From positions 1 through 64,000 of the forward strand of contig JAVKOQ010000037.1 of the NCBI GenBank assembly GCA_031835245.1: DNA of 64,000 nt, read 5' to 3'. A program made the position numbers and the translations under genes. The notes under the pieces were generated by a model. It worked only from the letters and a program-made list of their open reading frames with translations, had not been told where the DNA came from and made no database searches. Positions 53,586 through 64,000 of this stretch are shown here, in pieces; the stretch's first letter is position 1, and every line of letters starts with the position of its first letter. Source of the stretch: Balamuthia mandrillaris. Taxonomy: Eukaryota; Discosea; Longamoebia; Balamuthiidae.

Positions 53586-54898
53586 AAGGAGGCACGAACT
53601 TGGCGTTGATGTACTTGCGGATCAAAATGATTGAAGCACCCGCCTTGCTCTTTGTGGCATTAACCACCCACGCCGGAATGTTGCCCTATTTGTCAGATTA
53701 GAATTTAACAAAGTGAGTCCATAGGAAAAAAGAAGAAATGGAAGATAGCAGATAGAGTGATAGAAGAATGAAGAATGAATAAAGAATAAAGAACGAAGAA
53801 CGAATCAAGAATGATGATGAAGAATGAAGAAAACATGAAGAAGCAAACAAAAATAAGAACCTTTGGATCAACAGTGATGATACGAGCAAAGGAGCACATA
53901 TTGGGACTGCCAGGAACGGGGCGATAAAAAGCTCCCATGATCCGAACAACTCCTCTCACAAAGTTGGAGTCAGCGTAACAGCGGTCGTGATTGATGGAGC
54001 AGCCGTACGTCACGCGAGTGCCATCTTTGAGCGTTGTGTCGCATTTGATGGTTACGAACTCGCGGTTCGTCACTGGGAATGGGGCTTTGTAACGAGCACG
54101 AACCACTATGATGCGGTCTGTCACTTCTGTTGTTGTTTTCGTTTTGTTAGTTGTGGTTTGCGAGAAGAGATGGATGAGACAACGACTAGCGGAAGAGAGA
54201 GAAGGAGAAGCAGAAAAAGAGAGCGAGAAAACATGGAGCCAAAGAGCAGACAGCAGCGAAAAGCGTAGATGCAGAGAAAGAAAACGAGAGAAGCAGAGGA
54301 GAGGAAACGAAAAAGAGAAGAGAAAAGAGAGAGGAACACGACAACAGTGAGCAGAAGACTGGCGAGGACAAGAAAAGCAGAGAAGCCAGGGAGAGACAAT
54401 GGAGAAAAACAATGAAGAGCAGACATAACAATAGAGGAAGGTAAGAAGGTTTGAACCTTCAATGACGTCCAGGCCAACCATCTCTCGTTCCCAATTCTGC
54501 TTAAGCTTGAGGTCATTGGAATCCATCAAACGCTTCAACGCCTTTTTTGTTGTTTTCCATCAAAAACAAATCAGAAAAAAATAAAATCAAAGAGGAAGTG
54601 ACCGAGGAAAACGAACCGCAGGAGAACATTCCACGCTGCCACACACTCGAAGGCTGCTGCTCGCGCTCCCGTCCCCTCCTTCCCGTGGGGGCTGGTCGAG
54701 CAGCTCCACGTCGTCCTTGCCGTAGGTGGCGTGAAAGGGGATCGGGGTCCAGACGCCCTCCTCCACCGCCTCCTTCTCCAGGGCCAGCACCTTGGCCAGG
54801 CACTCCTCGGCCAATCTTTGGTAGTCCTCTTTGGACTTGGGAGAAGGGCACTCGGGCAGCACCACGGGCTCGTTGCTTTGTTCCTTCCAGCCCCACAT
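52967..54898 (-). CDS. START-domain lipid-binding protein with C-terminal membrane anchor
   Basis: Start ATG 54898 (MWGWKEQSNEPVVLPECPSP), stop 52967, about six exons. Segments ALKRLMDSNDLKLKQNWERE and DRIIVVRARYKAPFPVTNRE, then SINHDRCYADSNFVRGVVRI, FARIITVDPKGNIPAWVVNA and ASIILIRKYINAK, give a START domain in the normal order (the DPK-GN-P-W-V-N block at an exon junction is typical). Then follow an acidic and Lys-rich linker, a heptad-like segment (REMYAQHKQEVREIIQSLQQ) and one hydrophobic helix (LSQLSWGTLALLVAWPVAVVV) eight or so residues before a basic C-terminus. This is the layout of a tail-anchored protein with the START domain in the cytosol, suitable for lipid transfer at ER or mitochondrial contacts. 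The lipid cannot be inferred. Confidence 0.8.
53548..53583. repeat. (GA)n microsatellite in a START-gene intron
   Basis: (CT)n in the gene's sense within the intron before the acidic-linker exon. Confidence 0.75.
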
Positions 54899-55106
54899 CT
54901 TTCGCTGCTGTTCACTTTCTTTCGTTCTTTCCTTCTGTTTGCTTTCTGTTCTGTTTTATCGTCGATTTTTTGAAATTATCAGTAATATTTGTCGATATCA
55001 AAACTACAATAATTGTCGATTTATGATCACTGCTCCGTATCCCTTCGCGCGATAAAGTTAAATATATTTTCCTTGCATGTCGATGGGTTGAAAATAAATA
55101 GATAAT

Positions 55107-56992
55107 TTATTGTGCGAGCTCCTCCTTTTCGTTCTCCTTTTCCTTCTCTTTCTCCTTTCCTTCTTCTCCTCCTCCTTCTGCGTCTCCTCCTTCCTCTTCC
55201 GGCAACGCAAACCGCAGATGCGGATGCAGCAACGGCACGCTCCAGTTCTTTGGCAATCGACCCCCATGATGATGCCGTCGTCGTTGTTGATGATGATGGG
55301 AGGAAGAAGATAAAGCAGGGAGTTGGTGTTGGATCAGTTTTGGGGGAGGAAGATCAGGAGGAAGAGCAAAGTCGGGAGGAACTTCTGGGAAGTTGAGCTT
55401 TGCTTCGGCTGTCGGGAGGACGACGTGAAAGGAGGGAAACTCGATGATGTCTTTGTTAGGAAGAAACGTTTGAAGAGTGTCCGTTGGCGAAACGTGATAA
55501 TAAATGGGTCGTTCCGCCTTTTTTCAGTTCGTTATTCGGTTAGATGAGAAGAGAAAAGAGAACGAGAGGAGAAAAACGAACCGGCTGAAACTCGACTTTC
55601 ATGCATAGCAAAAGTTTTTCTGCTGGATAGTCTCTGTAAGGAGCAAGTTGTGGTTCTGTGGAATGCTTTTCGAGGTGACGTCTCAAAACATCGTATAATA
55701 CTTCTGTCTCTTTAATGCTAGGAAAAAAGATTAGTCAAAGAATCCCTTCTTCATGAGACGCACTTACACTTTGTCGTGAGTACTAAACCCAGGTGCGCAA
55801 GGAAAGATCCATTCCACACGCCAGTTAAACGTTTTTGACCTGTGATGATAACAAATAAACAAAGAGAGAGAAGCGTAGGAGAGAAGACAGAAGCAGAGAA
55901 GACATGAGAATGAAAGATGAGAGAGAGAGAGAGGAGAGAGAGAGCAGAGAAGAGAAAAGGAGAGAGAGAAGAGAAGTGCGAGACAAACCGAAAATGAAAA
56001 TAAGAGGTGTTTTGTTTGGCTCTGGACATGGCTCTGGGGATCAACCGCAGCCGAATGTTGCGTGGGATGGCTTCCTTGAGCAGGACCTGCTCTCTGGTTT
56101 TGGTGGTGAGGTCCTGGTTCATGTTCTCCGCGCCGATCTGCGCCACGCTTTGCGTTTGCAGACCTTCTTGGAGGAAGTTAAAGTCTTTTTTTTATTGTAT
56201 GTATGTTTTTTTTTTGTTTTATAATGTTTTTGTTAGTCAGAAAAAACGAAAAAAAAAATACGAAGAGCAAAACAAAAAAGAAAAAAGAAAAAAGAAAAAA
56301 GAAAAAAATTAAAAAATGAAAAAAAGAAAAAAGAAAAAAGAAAAAAGAAAAAAATGAAAAAAAGAAAAAAGAAAAAAAGATAAAATTAAAAAATTAAAAA
56401 AAATTAAAAAAATGAAAAAAAGATAAAAAGATAAAATAGAAAAAAAGAAAAAACGAAAAAAAAGAAAAAAGAAAAATGAAAAAAAAGAAAAAAAGAAAAA
56501 AAGAAATAAAGAAATAAAGAAAAAAAAAGAAAAAAATGAAGAAGAGGGAGGAATCAAAGCAAGAAACCAAAAAAAAAAAAAAAATAAATAAATCGGAGAA
56601 AGAAAGAGAGGGGGAAAAAATACAAAAAACATAAAAAACAAACCGGAGACCACTTGCTGGTCCGAAAAGTCGTCCAGAGAGACGAAGGCGGTTTTGTTGC
56701 GGCGGCCGCTGCATTTGCGCTCCTCTTTGTGTCTCTTCACGCAGGCCACGCTGCAGGTGCGCAGGTTGCACGCCGGGCAACAGTACTTGGAGGGATGCTC
56801 CCCGCAGGCCTCGCAGCTCACTTCCTTTCGTTTGTGGTCGCGTTGTTGTTGTTGTGATGATGATTGCGGTTGCTCTTCTGTTGGATTGCTATCATGTCGT
56901 TGTTGTTGTGGTGATGGACCGGACCCTAAGGAAGGGAGTTGAAGATGAGGCTCCTCTGTTGTTTGAGCCACCCCGCTCTCTTCTTTCTCCAT
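55107..56992 (-). CDS. ZNHIT6: Box C/D snoRNA biogenesis protein, ZNHIT6/BCD1-like
   Basis: Start ATG 56992 (MEKEESGVAQTTEEPH), stop 55107. A Gln/Ser-rich leader precedes a zf-HIT finger with all ligands: CEAC, CCPAC, CSVAC and a final His/Cys pair in KRHKEERKCSG, about residues 59-95. It is followed by KTAFVSLDDFSDQQ, as in BCD1. After a long A-rich intron come ENMNQDLTTKTREQVLLKEA and PRNIRLRLIPRAMSRAKQNT, then a WIFPCAPG segment, LYDVLRRHLEKHSTEP and a C-terminal piece ending in a Glu/Lys-rich tail. Order and spacing match ZNHIT6, which with NUFIP and R2TP assembles box C/D snoRNPs in the nucleus. The Pro/His-rich C-terminus beyond PPDFALPPDLPPPK is probably specific to this lineage. Confidence 0.85.
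56215..56640. repeat. A-rich (AAAAAG)n tract in a ZNHIT6 intron
   Basis: About 400 bp composed almost only of A with G, T and occasional C (AAAAAAG, AAAAATG units), T-rich in the gene's sense. It makes this intron several times longer than others in the window. Confidence 0.8.
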
Positions 56993-57425
56993 TCTTTTTT
57001 CTTTCTTTCTTCTTGGTGAGTGAGTTTGTCATGACGACATGTAACCCGAATAACGAAATTGTTATAGATGGGGATCGAACTGCAGCAACGCAAAATATTT
57101 TGTCGACAATTAAATATTTTGATTTTCGATTGGTGGTTTGAATTTTTTTTCGCGATCAAATCCCCTCATGTCGACATGTTTTCTAAATACTTTTCTTTCG
57201 TGTTACACAAAAGAAGGAATCCATCGCCATTCTTCCTGCTCCAAGGAGGCTTTGTTTGTTTCGAAAGAAGAGAGAAACTTGGTGCCGAGAGTAAGGCAAG
57301 GATGAACAAAACGTCCAGGACGAAGAGAGTAGACAAAATTTTGCTGCTAATATAGGCTGGAATGGATAAAAGATTGATCCGTCTCATATATATAATTTTT
57401 TTACAGGTGAAACATGCTTGTTGTT
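56993..57425. promoter_or_regulatory. Upstream region of the ZNHIT6-like gene
   Basis: 433 bp up to the LanC-like stop. TGTCGACA occurs at 57101-57108 and 57169-57176, CATGACGACATG at about 57031 and GATTGG at about 57128. The same set of elements appears before other genes here. Confidence 0.5.
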
Positions 57426-59763
57426 TCAATGCAGGTCGCAACCAGGGAAGTACGCCTGAGAGCTATCCCTCAACAGCAAGTCATCATAAAAGCAGACCGC
57501 TCCGCACATGCCATTAAACAACGAATAGGGCTTCGAGCTTCTGTACCATAAATGCACCTCCGCTCTCTCGTCCTTTCTGTCCTTGGAGTATCGCCTCCTC
57601 TCCGCCTCCTCCTTCTTCTCCAATTCAAACTCTGCAAACTTCCACGCTCTGTACAGGTACTTCTTGTGCTTCGTCACGTTGTAGAGGTAGAGAAAGACGT
57701 AGGCATTGCCGCTGATGCCGTGACAGAGGCCGACGCCTTTACGAAGCAGGCCCCTCGTCCATATTACGTGGTCAGCGATGGCTTTGGCCTCTTTGACGTA
57801 TCGCTCGGTGCGGAACTCATCGTGAGCTTTGCAGAGGAGCAAGGCGATGGCCGGGGCGCCGTGGCACCATTGCACCAGCACGTCGTTGTTGGTGCCGCCG
57901 AAGCGGGTGGGGTAGTTGCCGCTCTCCAGACGAGTGGTGAGCAGCCAGTCTATCGTGCTTTCGATGAGTTCGCGGCACGTCTCTTTGGTTGGTTTGTTTT
58001 TATTGGTTAGCAAAAGTGAGACAGCAAAAAGAAGAACAGAGGATGACCGACGAATGCAGAGAGAAAAAACAATAACGAAAGGGATTTAAAGGAGGAAATA
58101 CCATCAGTGCCCGTGTCGATTTGAGGCCAATAGTTGGTACGAAGAAGGAACATCATGAGGATGCCAGCAATACCATGTGCCACCGCCAAATACTCTTTGC
58201 CGTGCCAAGCATACATCAATGGCGGCATTGCTGTTGATATCGGAGGCAAACTCTTTGCATAACTGTTTTCATGGAATGAATTGTAAAGTTAGAGAAACTA
58301 TAACACTCACAAAGAGAAAGAGCAACAAAAAGAACGAACATACCGTATTCCATAACGAATACAAGCAGTTAGGAGCTGTTTCTCTTCGCTCTCGAAGAGA
58401 GTTGGATCTTTAAGCTCATGCGCCACAAAGTAAAGGGCATAAAGGTATCCACCAGCTCCGTACAGCAGTTCCCATTCGCCAAAGTCAGAAGGGACGGGCA
58501 GCAAATCTTTTGATATAGAGCGGAGCTTCTCTACATATAATTCGCTGATCGAGAAAAGTTAATCATAAGACGAAAAGAAAGAAGACAATGACCAAAAGAA
58601 AGAAATATCTGGAAGGAAAAAAGAACAAGAAGAAAAAAACCATTTAGAAGCTCTTCCCAAGTGATGATAGATGGCAGCAGCAACGGCATAGACACCAGCT
58701 CCTCCCGTTATGAAGCTCATTCCAACATCAATATGTCTGTTTGTGTCCAACACAAAACGGAAACAGAAGGAAAAGCAAAGGAAGGTGAGACTATAGCAAA
58801 GCAAAGGGTGAGAAAGTAGAGAGGTACGCTTTGTGTTTTCTCTTCTTCAAAGAATGGGCCAACAAGTCTAATGCTACCTCCAGATAACTTTTAGCCGTTT
58901 GCAAGTATGCAGAATCTTCTCGCTCCTCCTCCTCTTCTTTTCTCGTTGTTGTCTTTATCTTCTTCGTTTCTCGTTCGGCAGGAGTCGCTGACGTAAAAGT
59001 GCTGCGATGGAGACGACGCTCGTGAAGACGAAGATAAGTCAGAGCCACCCCTGCTGCTCCTGTATATACACAATATCCTCTTTTTGTTGTTGTTAATACA
59101 AGTTTAAAGTGGTTTGCATGACTAAGAAACGGGAAGAGAAGAGAAGAGAAGAGAAGAGAACGATGAAGAGAAGAGAACGACAAAGAGAAGAGAACGATGA
59201 AGAGAAGAGAAGAGAACGATGAAGAGCAGTGAACGACGAAGACAAAGAACGACGAAGAAAGAGAGAAGCAGAGCGACGAAGAGCAATGACGAAAAAGACG
59301 ACATCACAGAGCAGAAAGGAAGGAAAGACGGCAGCAACAAAGGAAGTAGAAGAAGAGAAGCAGAGACGAAAGAGAAGAAGAAAAGGGGGCTCACTTACGC
59401 AAAGTTGCGAATGGAAGGAGGGCACTGCTCCTCCACGATGGCCAACACCTCTTTCTGCCTCTCCGCCAACCACAGCTTTTGTCGCTCGGTGGGATAGTCC
59501 TCCCCCTTGCCCTCCTCCACCACCACCTCCTCCTCCTCCTCAACGGCTCTCTCCTTGGCCCTCTCTTTCGCCGTCGGTGCGCCCTTCTTCCTCTGAGCGG
59601 CGGAGGAGACGAACTCCTCCCAGTCCTTCATCTCGTTGGCAAAGAACCTGGCTCTGGCCTCGCTGCTCAAGCGTTTGAGGCGTGTGGTGGTGGTGGTCGT
59701 CGTCGCAGAGGACACTGCTGGCTCGTGCTCCTTTTCTCCTCTCGTTGGAGGGAATCTCTCCAT
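57426..59763 (-). CDS. LanC-like protein (LANCL1/2 family)
   Basis: Start ATG 59763 (MERFPPTRGEKEHEPAVSS), stop 57426, seven or more exons. Repeated alpha-toroid motifs with GxxG are in order: GAAGVALTYLRLHERR, DVGMSFITGGAGVYAVAAA, ELLYGAGGYLYALYFVAHEL, VAHGIAGILMMFLL, VQWCHGAPAIALLLCKAH, GVGLCHGISGNAYVFLYLYN and SLFNGMCGAVCFYDDLL. The zinc ligands Cys and Cys-His of LANCL proteins are present in WCHGAP and LCHGISG. Eukaryotic LANCL proteins bind glutathione and add it to dehydroamino acids; they are cytosolic or membrane-associated. The exon after the first 120 residues carries an extra Lys/Glu-rich loop (KKIKTTTRKEEEEE). The N-terminal helix region is charged and no myristoylation motif is seen. 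Confidence 0.9.
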
Positions 59764-60090
59764 CTTTTCTCTCCCTTTTCGCCTTTCTTATGTTCCTATT
59801 CACAGATGAGCGGCGAAGAGTTTTGAAGATGAGAAGCAAGATTTTTAAACGAACCTCAGTGAGTGAAGAAGAAGAAGACGACACACGAACGCAAGAAGAA
59901 AGCCAGCAAACACTTAAAATCTCTTTTTCTTTTCTTTCTATTTTTTTATTATAAAATTTAAAAATAATAAAAAAATGAATAAATAAAATGTAAAAAATTT
60001 ATTAAATAAAAATTACAATAAAATTTTATTTTTTTGTGTTTTTTCGTTCCATTTTCTCTCTTCTTTTCCTCTCTTTTCTTTTCTGTTATG
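59764..60090. promoter_or_regulatory. Upstream region of the LanC-like gene
   Basis: 327 bp to the stop of the histidine kinase. It is very AT-rich (TTTATTATAAAATTTAAAAA at about 59943), and likely holds 3' signals of the kinase and the LanC-like promoter. Confidence 0.35.
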
Positions 60091-63000
60091 CTATGAAGCA
60101 GAAGAGGAAGAAGAGGAAGAAGAGGAAGAAGAGGAAGAGGAAGAAGAAGAGGGAGAGAAGGGGGAGAGCTGCTGGGCGAGGAAGGCGCGAAGGGCGGGCA
60201 CGTTGTAGGGCTTGCCGATGAGGTCGTTCATGCCGCTGGCCAGGCACTGCTCGAAGACGCTCGAGGCGGTGGTGGCGCTCACCCCGACGATCGGGATGGT
60301 GGCGGCGGCCGGATCGATGGGCGTCGAGCAGGAGGAGGAGGAGGAGGGCGGACGTGAAGGGGATGGGGAGGCGAGCTGACGGATTTGCATGGTAGCTTCG
60401 TAGCCATTGCAGTTCTGTTACATGAGAGAGAGGGAGAGAGAGAGAGAGATAGAGAGAAGAGAGAGAAAGAGAGTTAGAAAGAAGAAACGAGAAGGAGAAC
60501 GAAGGAATCGAGAAGAACGAAAAGAAAGACAGAAAAAGAATTGAACAAAAAACAAAATACGAACGGGCATCATGATGTCCATCAGAATGAGGGAGTAATG
60601 TGCAGCGCCGTGCTGTTTGACCATGGCAACGGCCTCGTTGCCGTCCTCCGCCAGCTCGACGGCATAGCCAGCGCTCTTCAGGATGGTGTGCATCAACTTT
60701 TGGTTCATTCGGTTGTCTTCCACGACCAATATTCTGTGAACGGTCCTCGATGCCGGCGTTTCGTGATTGCTGTTGTCATGGCCGACGAAGAGCCGCCATG
60801 GACTGTTTGAAACTCTTCTGGGGGTTGTTATGGATGTTGTTATGGCCGTCTTTTGTTGTTGATGTTGTTCGTGTAATAACAAAGGAGAGCTTTCGTTTGT
60901 TCGTTCGAGCTTTCGTTGAGCCTCGGTTTTGTTCCGTGGTTCGTCTTCTTCGTCTTCAGCATCATAAACGATTTCTTCTCTTCTTCTTTTCGCCTGAAGA
61001 TCTTCTGTGCTCTCTCTTCTTTCCACTTGTTTGCTTGGTGAAAGAGCAAAAGGAGACGTCGTCGAACTTTGTCTCAAGTTGCTAACTCCGTTTGGAGATG
61101 AAATGTTTGTGCAGCGTGGAGAACAAGAACGAGAAGAAGGGCAGGAAGAACGCGGAGTAGAAGTCGCTGATGTTTCTCCATCCGATGAAGAGGCAGAAGA
61201 TGCGGACGGAATATTCGTCGAGCTGTGCCTTCTTCTTGTTGCTGAGGGTGATGATAGTTTTGTGGAAGCACTGGAAGAACGCAACAAAGCGCCGCTGTGA
61301 CTTTCGCATCGAGAAGAACATAAAGGAGAAGGCAAACCGGAAGAAGAGGAAGTGGATGTAGTGGAAGAAGAAGTCAAAGAGGAGGAATAAGAAGGGTAGC
61401 AGTAGACGTCTTTCGAAGACGAAGCACAGGAAGAGGCAGCTGAGGAGGAGCAAGAAGGAGAGGCGGAAGATGAACAAGAAGAGGAACAAGATGGAGGAGA
61501 GGTGGCGGCAGAGTCAAAGACCCAAGAAGAATTGTACTTGTGACGAGGGGTATTGGAGAGACTCGGTTTACGACACATGAGAGTAGTGTGACTCAGTCCA
61601 ATGCGAGCTGTGTTGAAGAGCATGGTCGCTCCAACATCTATAATCCGGTTGTTGCCATTGGTGTTGATGCTCCTTTCTTCAAAGTTGTTAGCGTCTTTCT
61701 CTTCTTCTGCTCCTTGCTCATTATCGTCTGCTTTTTGTTTTGGTTGGTGTGGTTTAAGAGTCGGTTGCAAAGGAGATGTTGATGGAGAGGGATAAATGCT
61801 TCTAAGATTGTTGAGAGAGTAGGAAGAGTCCATCGTTATAGACCTCCTTTTAGGTCTTGTGCCCTCCTTTTCATTCTCATGCTTCGTCTGTTTCTCATCA
61901 TTGTTCGCGAGCTGTTGATTTGTTCTTCCAGCAACAACAACTGAATCTATACTTTGACAAAGAAACGGAGGAGAAGAAGAAGTTGAAGAAGTAGTAGTGG
62001 AGAGCTCGTCATTTACTGCGTCTTCATCGTCGTCATCATCAAAGCTGAACAGTTTACATGATTGATGCCTCTTTTTCTTGTTGATAGCAGTTGATTGCTC
62101 CTCCGAGAAGGACAGCGTGGAAAAGGGCCAGTCTAAACTGTGTCTACCACGACCGGCGAACATGTTGCAGTAAGAAAGATTTCGGGAGTGATGATGGTTG
62201 CTGCTCTTCATCATTCTTCTGGCTCCACGGAAAGAAGAGCCTTCTTTCCTTCTTTCCGTCTTTCCCTCTTCAGTTTCTCGCTGTTCTTCTTCTTCTCTTA
62301 CCGTTAGTAGGCCTAAATGAAGTTCATCTCGTTCTTCGTCAATTTCGTGATCTCTCAAGTTGTGTTGCATTTGTTTCTTCCAAAGAGGAGGAATTGATAT
62401 TGGACTGTCTGTTGGACCTGCGCTCATCCTTTTATGCTTCTTTGTTTTCTTTTTTTTCCTCCTCTTCTCGTTTTGGCTCTCTGTTTCTTCATGTTGTCGT
62501 AAAGCATTGGCATCGTTCTTTTTCTTTTTTTCCTTCGAAGTTGCCGGTAAAGACTGCGACCGTTGTCTTTTAATCTTTCTACTAACATTATTTTCTTCTT
62601 CTCCGCTTTCTTCTTTTGCTCTCGTTTCCCTTTCTTTGTCTTCTTCTCTGTTTGTCCTCTTCTCTTCCTCAGGAACCGAAGAAAGACTAGTCTTTGCAGC
62701 AGCAGCGGAAGAAGCAATAGTCTTTGGTGCGGATGAAACCGGAATGGAAGAAGAAGAGGCACCAAGAGCAGAGCCGATCTGCTTCATAACGTTGGAACGC
62801 GAACGTTGACTTGTATTCGCCTCGAGCGTGTTGAAGACTGTCTGATTGAGGAAGTCCAAAACGCTTTCGGTGTCTTGGTTCAGCTCCCACACTTCAACTC
62901 CGAGTAACCAACCTTCTTCTCTCGCCTCTTCCATCAAACCTCCAAGGTTTAATGTGCATGAATACATCTCTGGTTCTTCTTCTTTGGTATCTTCTTCTAT

Positions 63001-64000
63001 TTCTTCCATTTCTTTTGCTTCATACGCTTTTTCATCGTTTGTTTCTTGTTGCCCAAGTTGATGAAGCGGTTCACCCAATGTCGTTGAGGTTGATGGAAAG
63101 GCGGAAGACGATGAAGGAGAGAAGAGCGAACGAGAGAAAATGTGCCCACGATCGTTGCAAATGGCAAGAATGATTCTCGTTGTGCCTGTATCCAACTTCA
63201 AAACCGTCTTTCTGAGCTGCTGCCACGAGTCCATCACTTGAACTTTCCATTCTCCGCACCTCTTCACCGTTTCGCACAACAACTTTTGAGAGCCGTTGCG
63301 GTAAGGGCACGACTCTTGTTGTTGAGATGACGATGAAGAAGAAGACAAGGATCGAGAAGGACAGAGGATGTCGCATTCGTTGATGACGAACAAGTACGAT
63401 GAACTCTCATGCATGAGAATTTCTTGTGCATCTTCTTTCTTTGTTGATGGTGTCGCAGTTGTGATCGTGGAAGAAGAGGCTATCAGTTTTGGAGGCTGAT
63501 AACGTTGTTGCAGGTGAACAGTGGCTGTAAAAGTGCTCCCCACTCCTACTTTCGAGGTGAAGCTGCAGTCTCCTCCCATCAGCTGAGCTAACCTTTTCGA
63601 GATGGAGAGACCGAGGCCGGTTCCTCCGTACTTGCGGCTAATGGAAGAGTCAGCTTGCATAAAGCTGGAGAAGATGTACTTCTTTTTGTCTTCTGGAACT
63701 CCAATTCCATTGTCTTCGACACTCATTTGCAGCATTACTCCTTCTTCTCTTTCTTCCCGTTCTCTCTCTTCGCTTGTTTTCGTTTTATTCTCTGCTTCTC
63801 CTTTCTCTTTCTGTTGTGGCGTCACAGTTGTTCCTGTTGAGGAAGAAGAACAAGAAGAAGAAGAACGTTCTTTCTTGAGAAGGCTGATGACTATGTGAAC
63901 GCGAGCAAAAGAGTCTGGAGAGTCATCAGGAATGTCAGTGAACTTAATGGCGTTCGATACAAAGTTCATCAGTATCTGAGTGATCCTCAAAGGGTCACCA
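60091..64000 (-). CDS. Hybrid histidine kinase, C-terminal part (HATPase, pseudo-receiver, receiver), runs off the window
   Basis: Two exons are visible, 60565 to beyond 64000 and 60091-60414, joined in frame inside the receiver (LILMDIMMP then NCNGYEATMQIRQL). The ATPase domain enters from the right edge with GDPLRITQILMNFVSNAIKF (N box), VEDNGIGVPEDKKKYIFSSF (G1 and F boxes) and GGTGLGLSISKRL (G2). After it a degenerate receiver-like unit appears (YLFVINECDILC, CGEWKVQVMDSWQQLRKTVL) with no phospho-acceptor. About 700 residues of Ser-, Lys- and Glu-rich filler follow. The real receiver then has VVEDNRMNQ, the Asp in LILMDIMMP, Ser in IVGVSATT where Thr or Ser is usual, and Lys in LIGKPYN. 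The last residues are a Ser-rich tail encoded by a GGA/GAA tract. The sensor and dimerisation domains lie outside the window. Confidence 0.85.
60424..60470. repeat. (GA)n microsatellite in the histidine-kinase intron
   Basis: (CT)n in the sense of the gene, beginning 10 nt upstream of the acceptor of the last exon (60414). Confidence 0.75.

Noticed and set aside
57552-58010. Plus-strand 152-codon frame opposite the LanC-like last exon
   Set aside because: Antisense shadow; the minus strand carries zinc ligands and the GxxG repeats.

Overview
This is eukaryotic nuclear DNA from an intron-rich protist. Almost every gene is split by short GT-AG introns of about 45-150 nt with strongly pyrimidine-rich sense strands, and intergenic gaps are mostly a few hundred bases. 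The gene set fits a free-living amoeba (Amoebozoa) best: an MHCK-type alpha-kinase, a p62-like autophagy receptor, CLU-family proteins, a hybrid histidine kinase, a LanC-like protein, an AREL1-like HECT protein and a Crinkler/RHS-type protein. The genus cannot be fixed from sequence alone; a Balamuthia-like amoeba is only a guess.

Layout. Bases 1-8.6 kb are a repeat-rich zone: three fossil fragments of Ty3/Gypsy-like LTR elements, two small inverted-repeat structures, and between them an intact-looking four-exon Crinkler/RHS-type NTPase-nuclease gene (3743-6286, minus). From 8.7 to 17.9 kb, all on the minus strand, lie an alpha-kinase, a small multi-pass membrane protein, a UCHL3-type deubiquitinase and an 18-exon PARP of 1,268 residues with C2, RWD and UBA-like domains. 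A divergent promoter separates it from a single-exon PB1-ZZ-LIR-UBA autophagy receptor on the plus strand (18.7-20.4 kb). The 20.9-27.6 kb stretch is a 13-exon AREL1-like filamin-HECT gene (1,879 residues) whose catalytic cysteine position is asparagine. Next, on the minus strand, are a GT69 mannosyltransferase, an OGFR-domain protein and an unrecognised membrane protein.

From 35.4 to 49.5 kb is a large inverted structure: two CLU-family paralogs with C-terminal RanBP2/NZF zinc fingers face each other across a ZIP7-type zinc transporter and a PQ-loop (SLC66-type) transporter, which share a divergent promoter. The paralogs carry a 249-nt stretch with no differences, which suggests recent gene conversion. 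From 50.1 kb to the right edge, all minus: a SAM-PB1-PAS3 protein, a START protein with a C-terminal membrane anchor, ZNHIT6/BCD1, a LanC-like protein, and the C-terminal part of a hybrid histidine kinase that runs off the window.

Themes. Five neighbours or near neighbours concern ubiquitin or ADP-ribose signalling (UCHL3, RWD-UBA-PARP, p62-like, AREL1-like, CLU-NZF), but no operon-like logic should be read into that. The palindrome TGTCGACA recurs in at least five intergenic regions, mostly upstream of genes, and looks like a lineage promoter element. Long (CT)n or (TTC)n tracts sit inside many introns. Exon boundaries given below were worked out by hand from splice signals, reading frame and family similarity.
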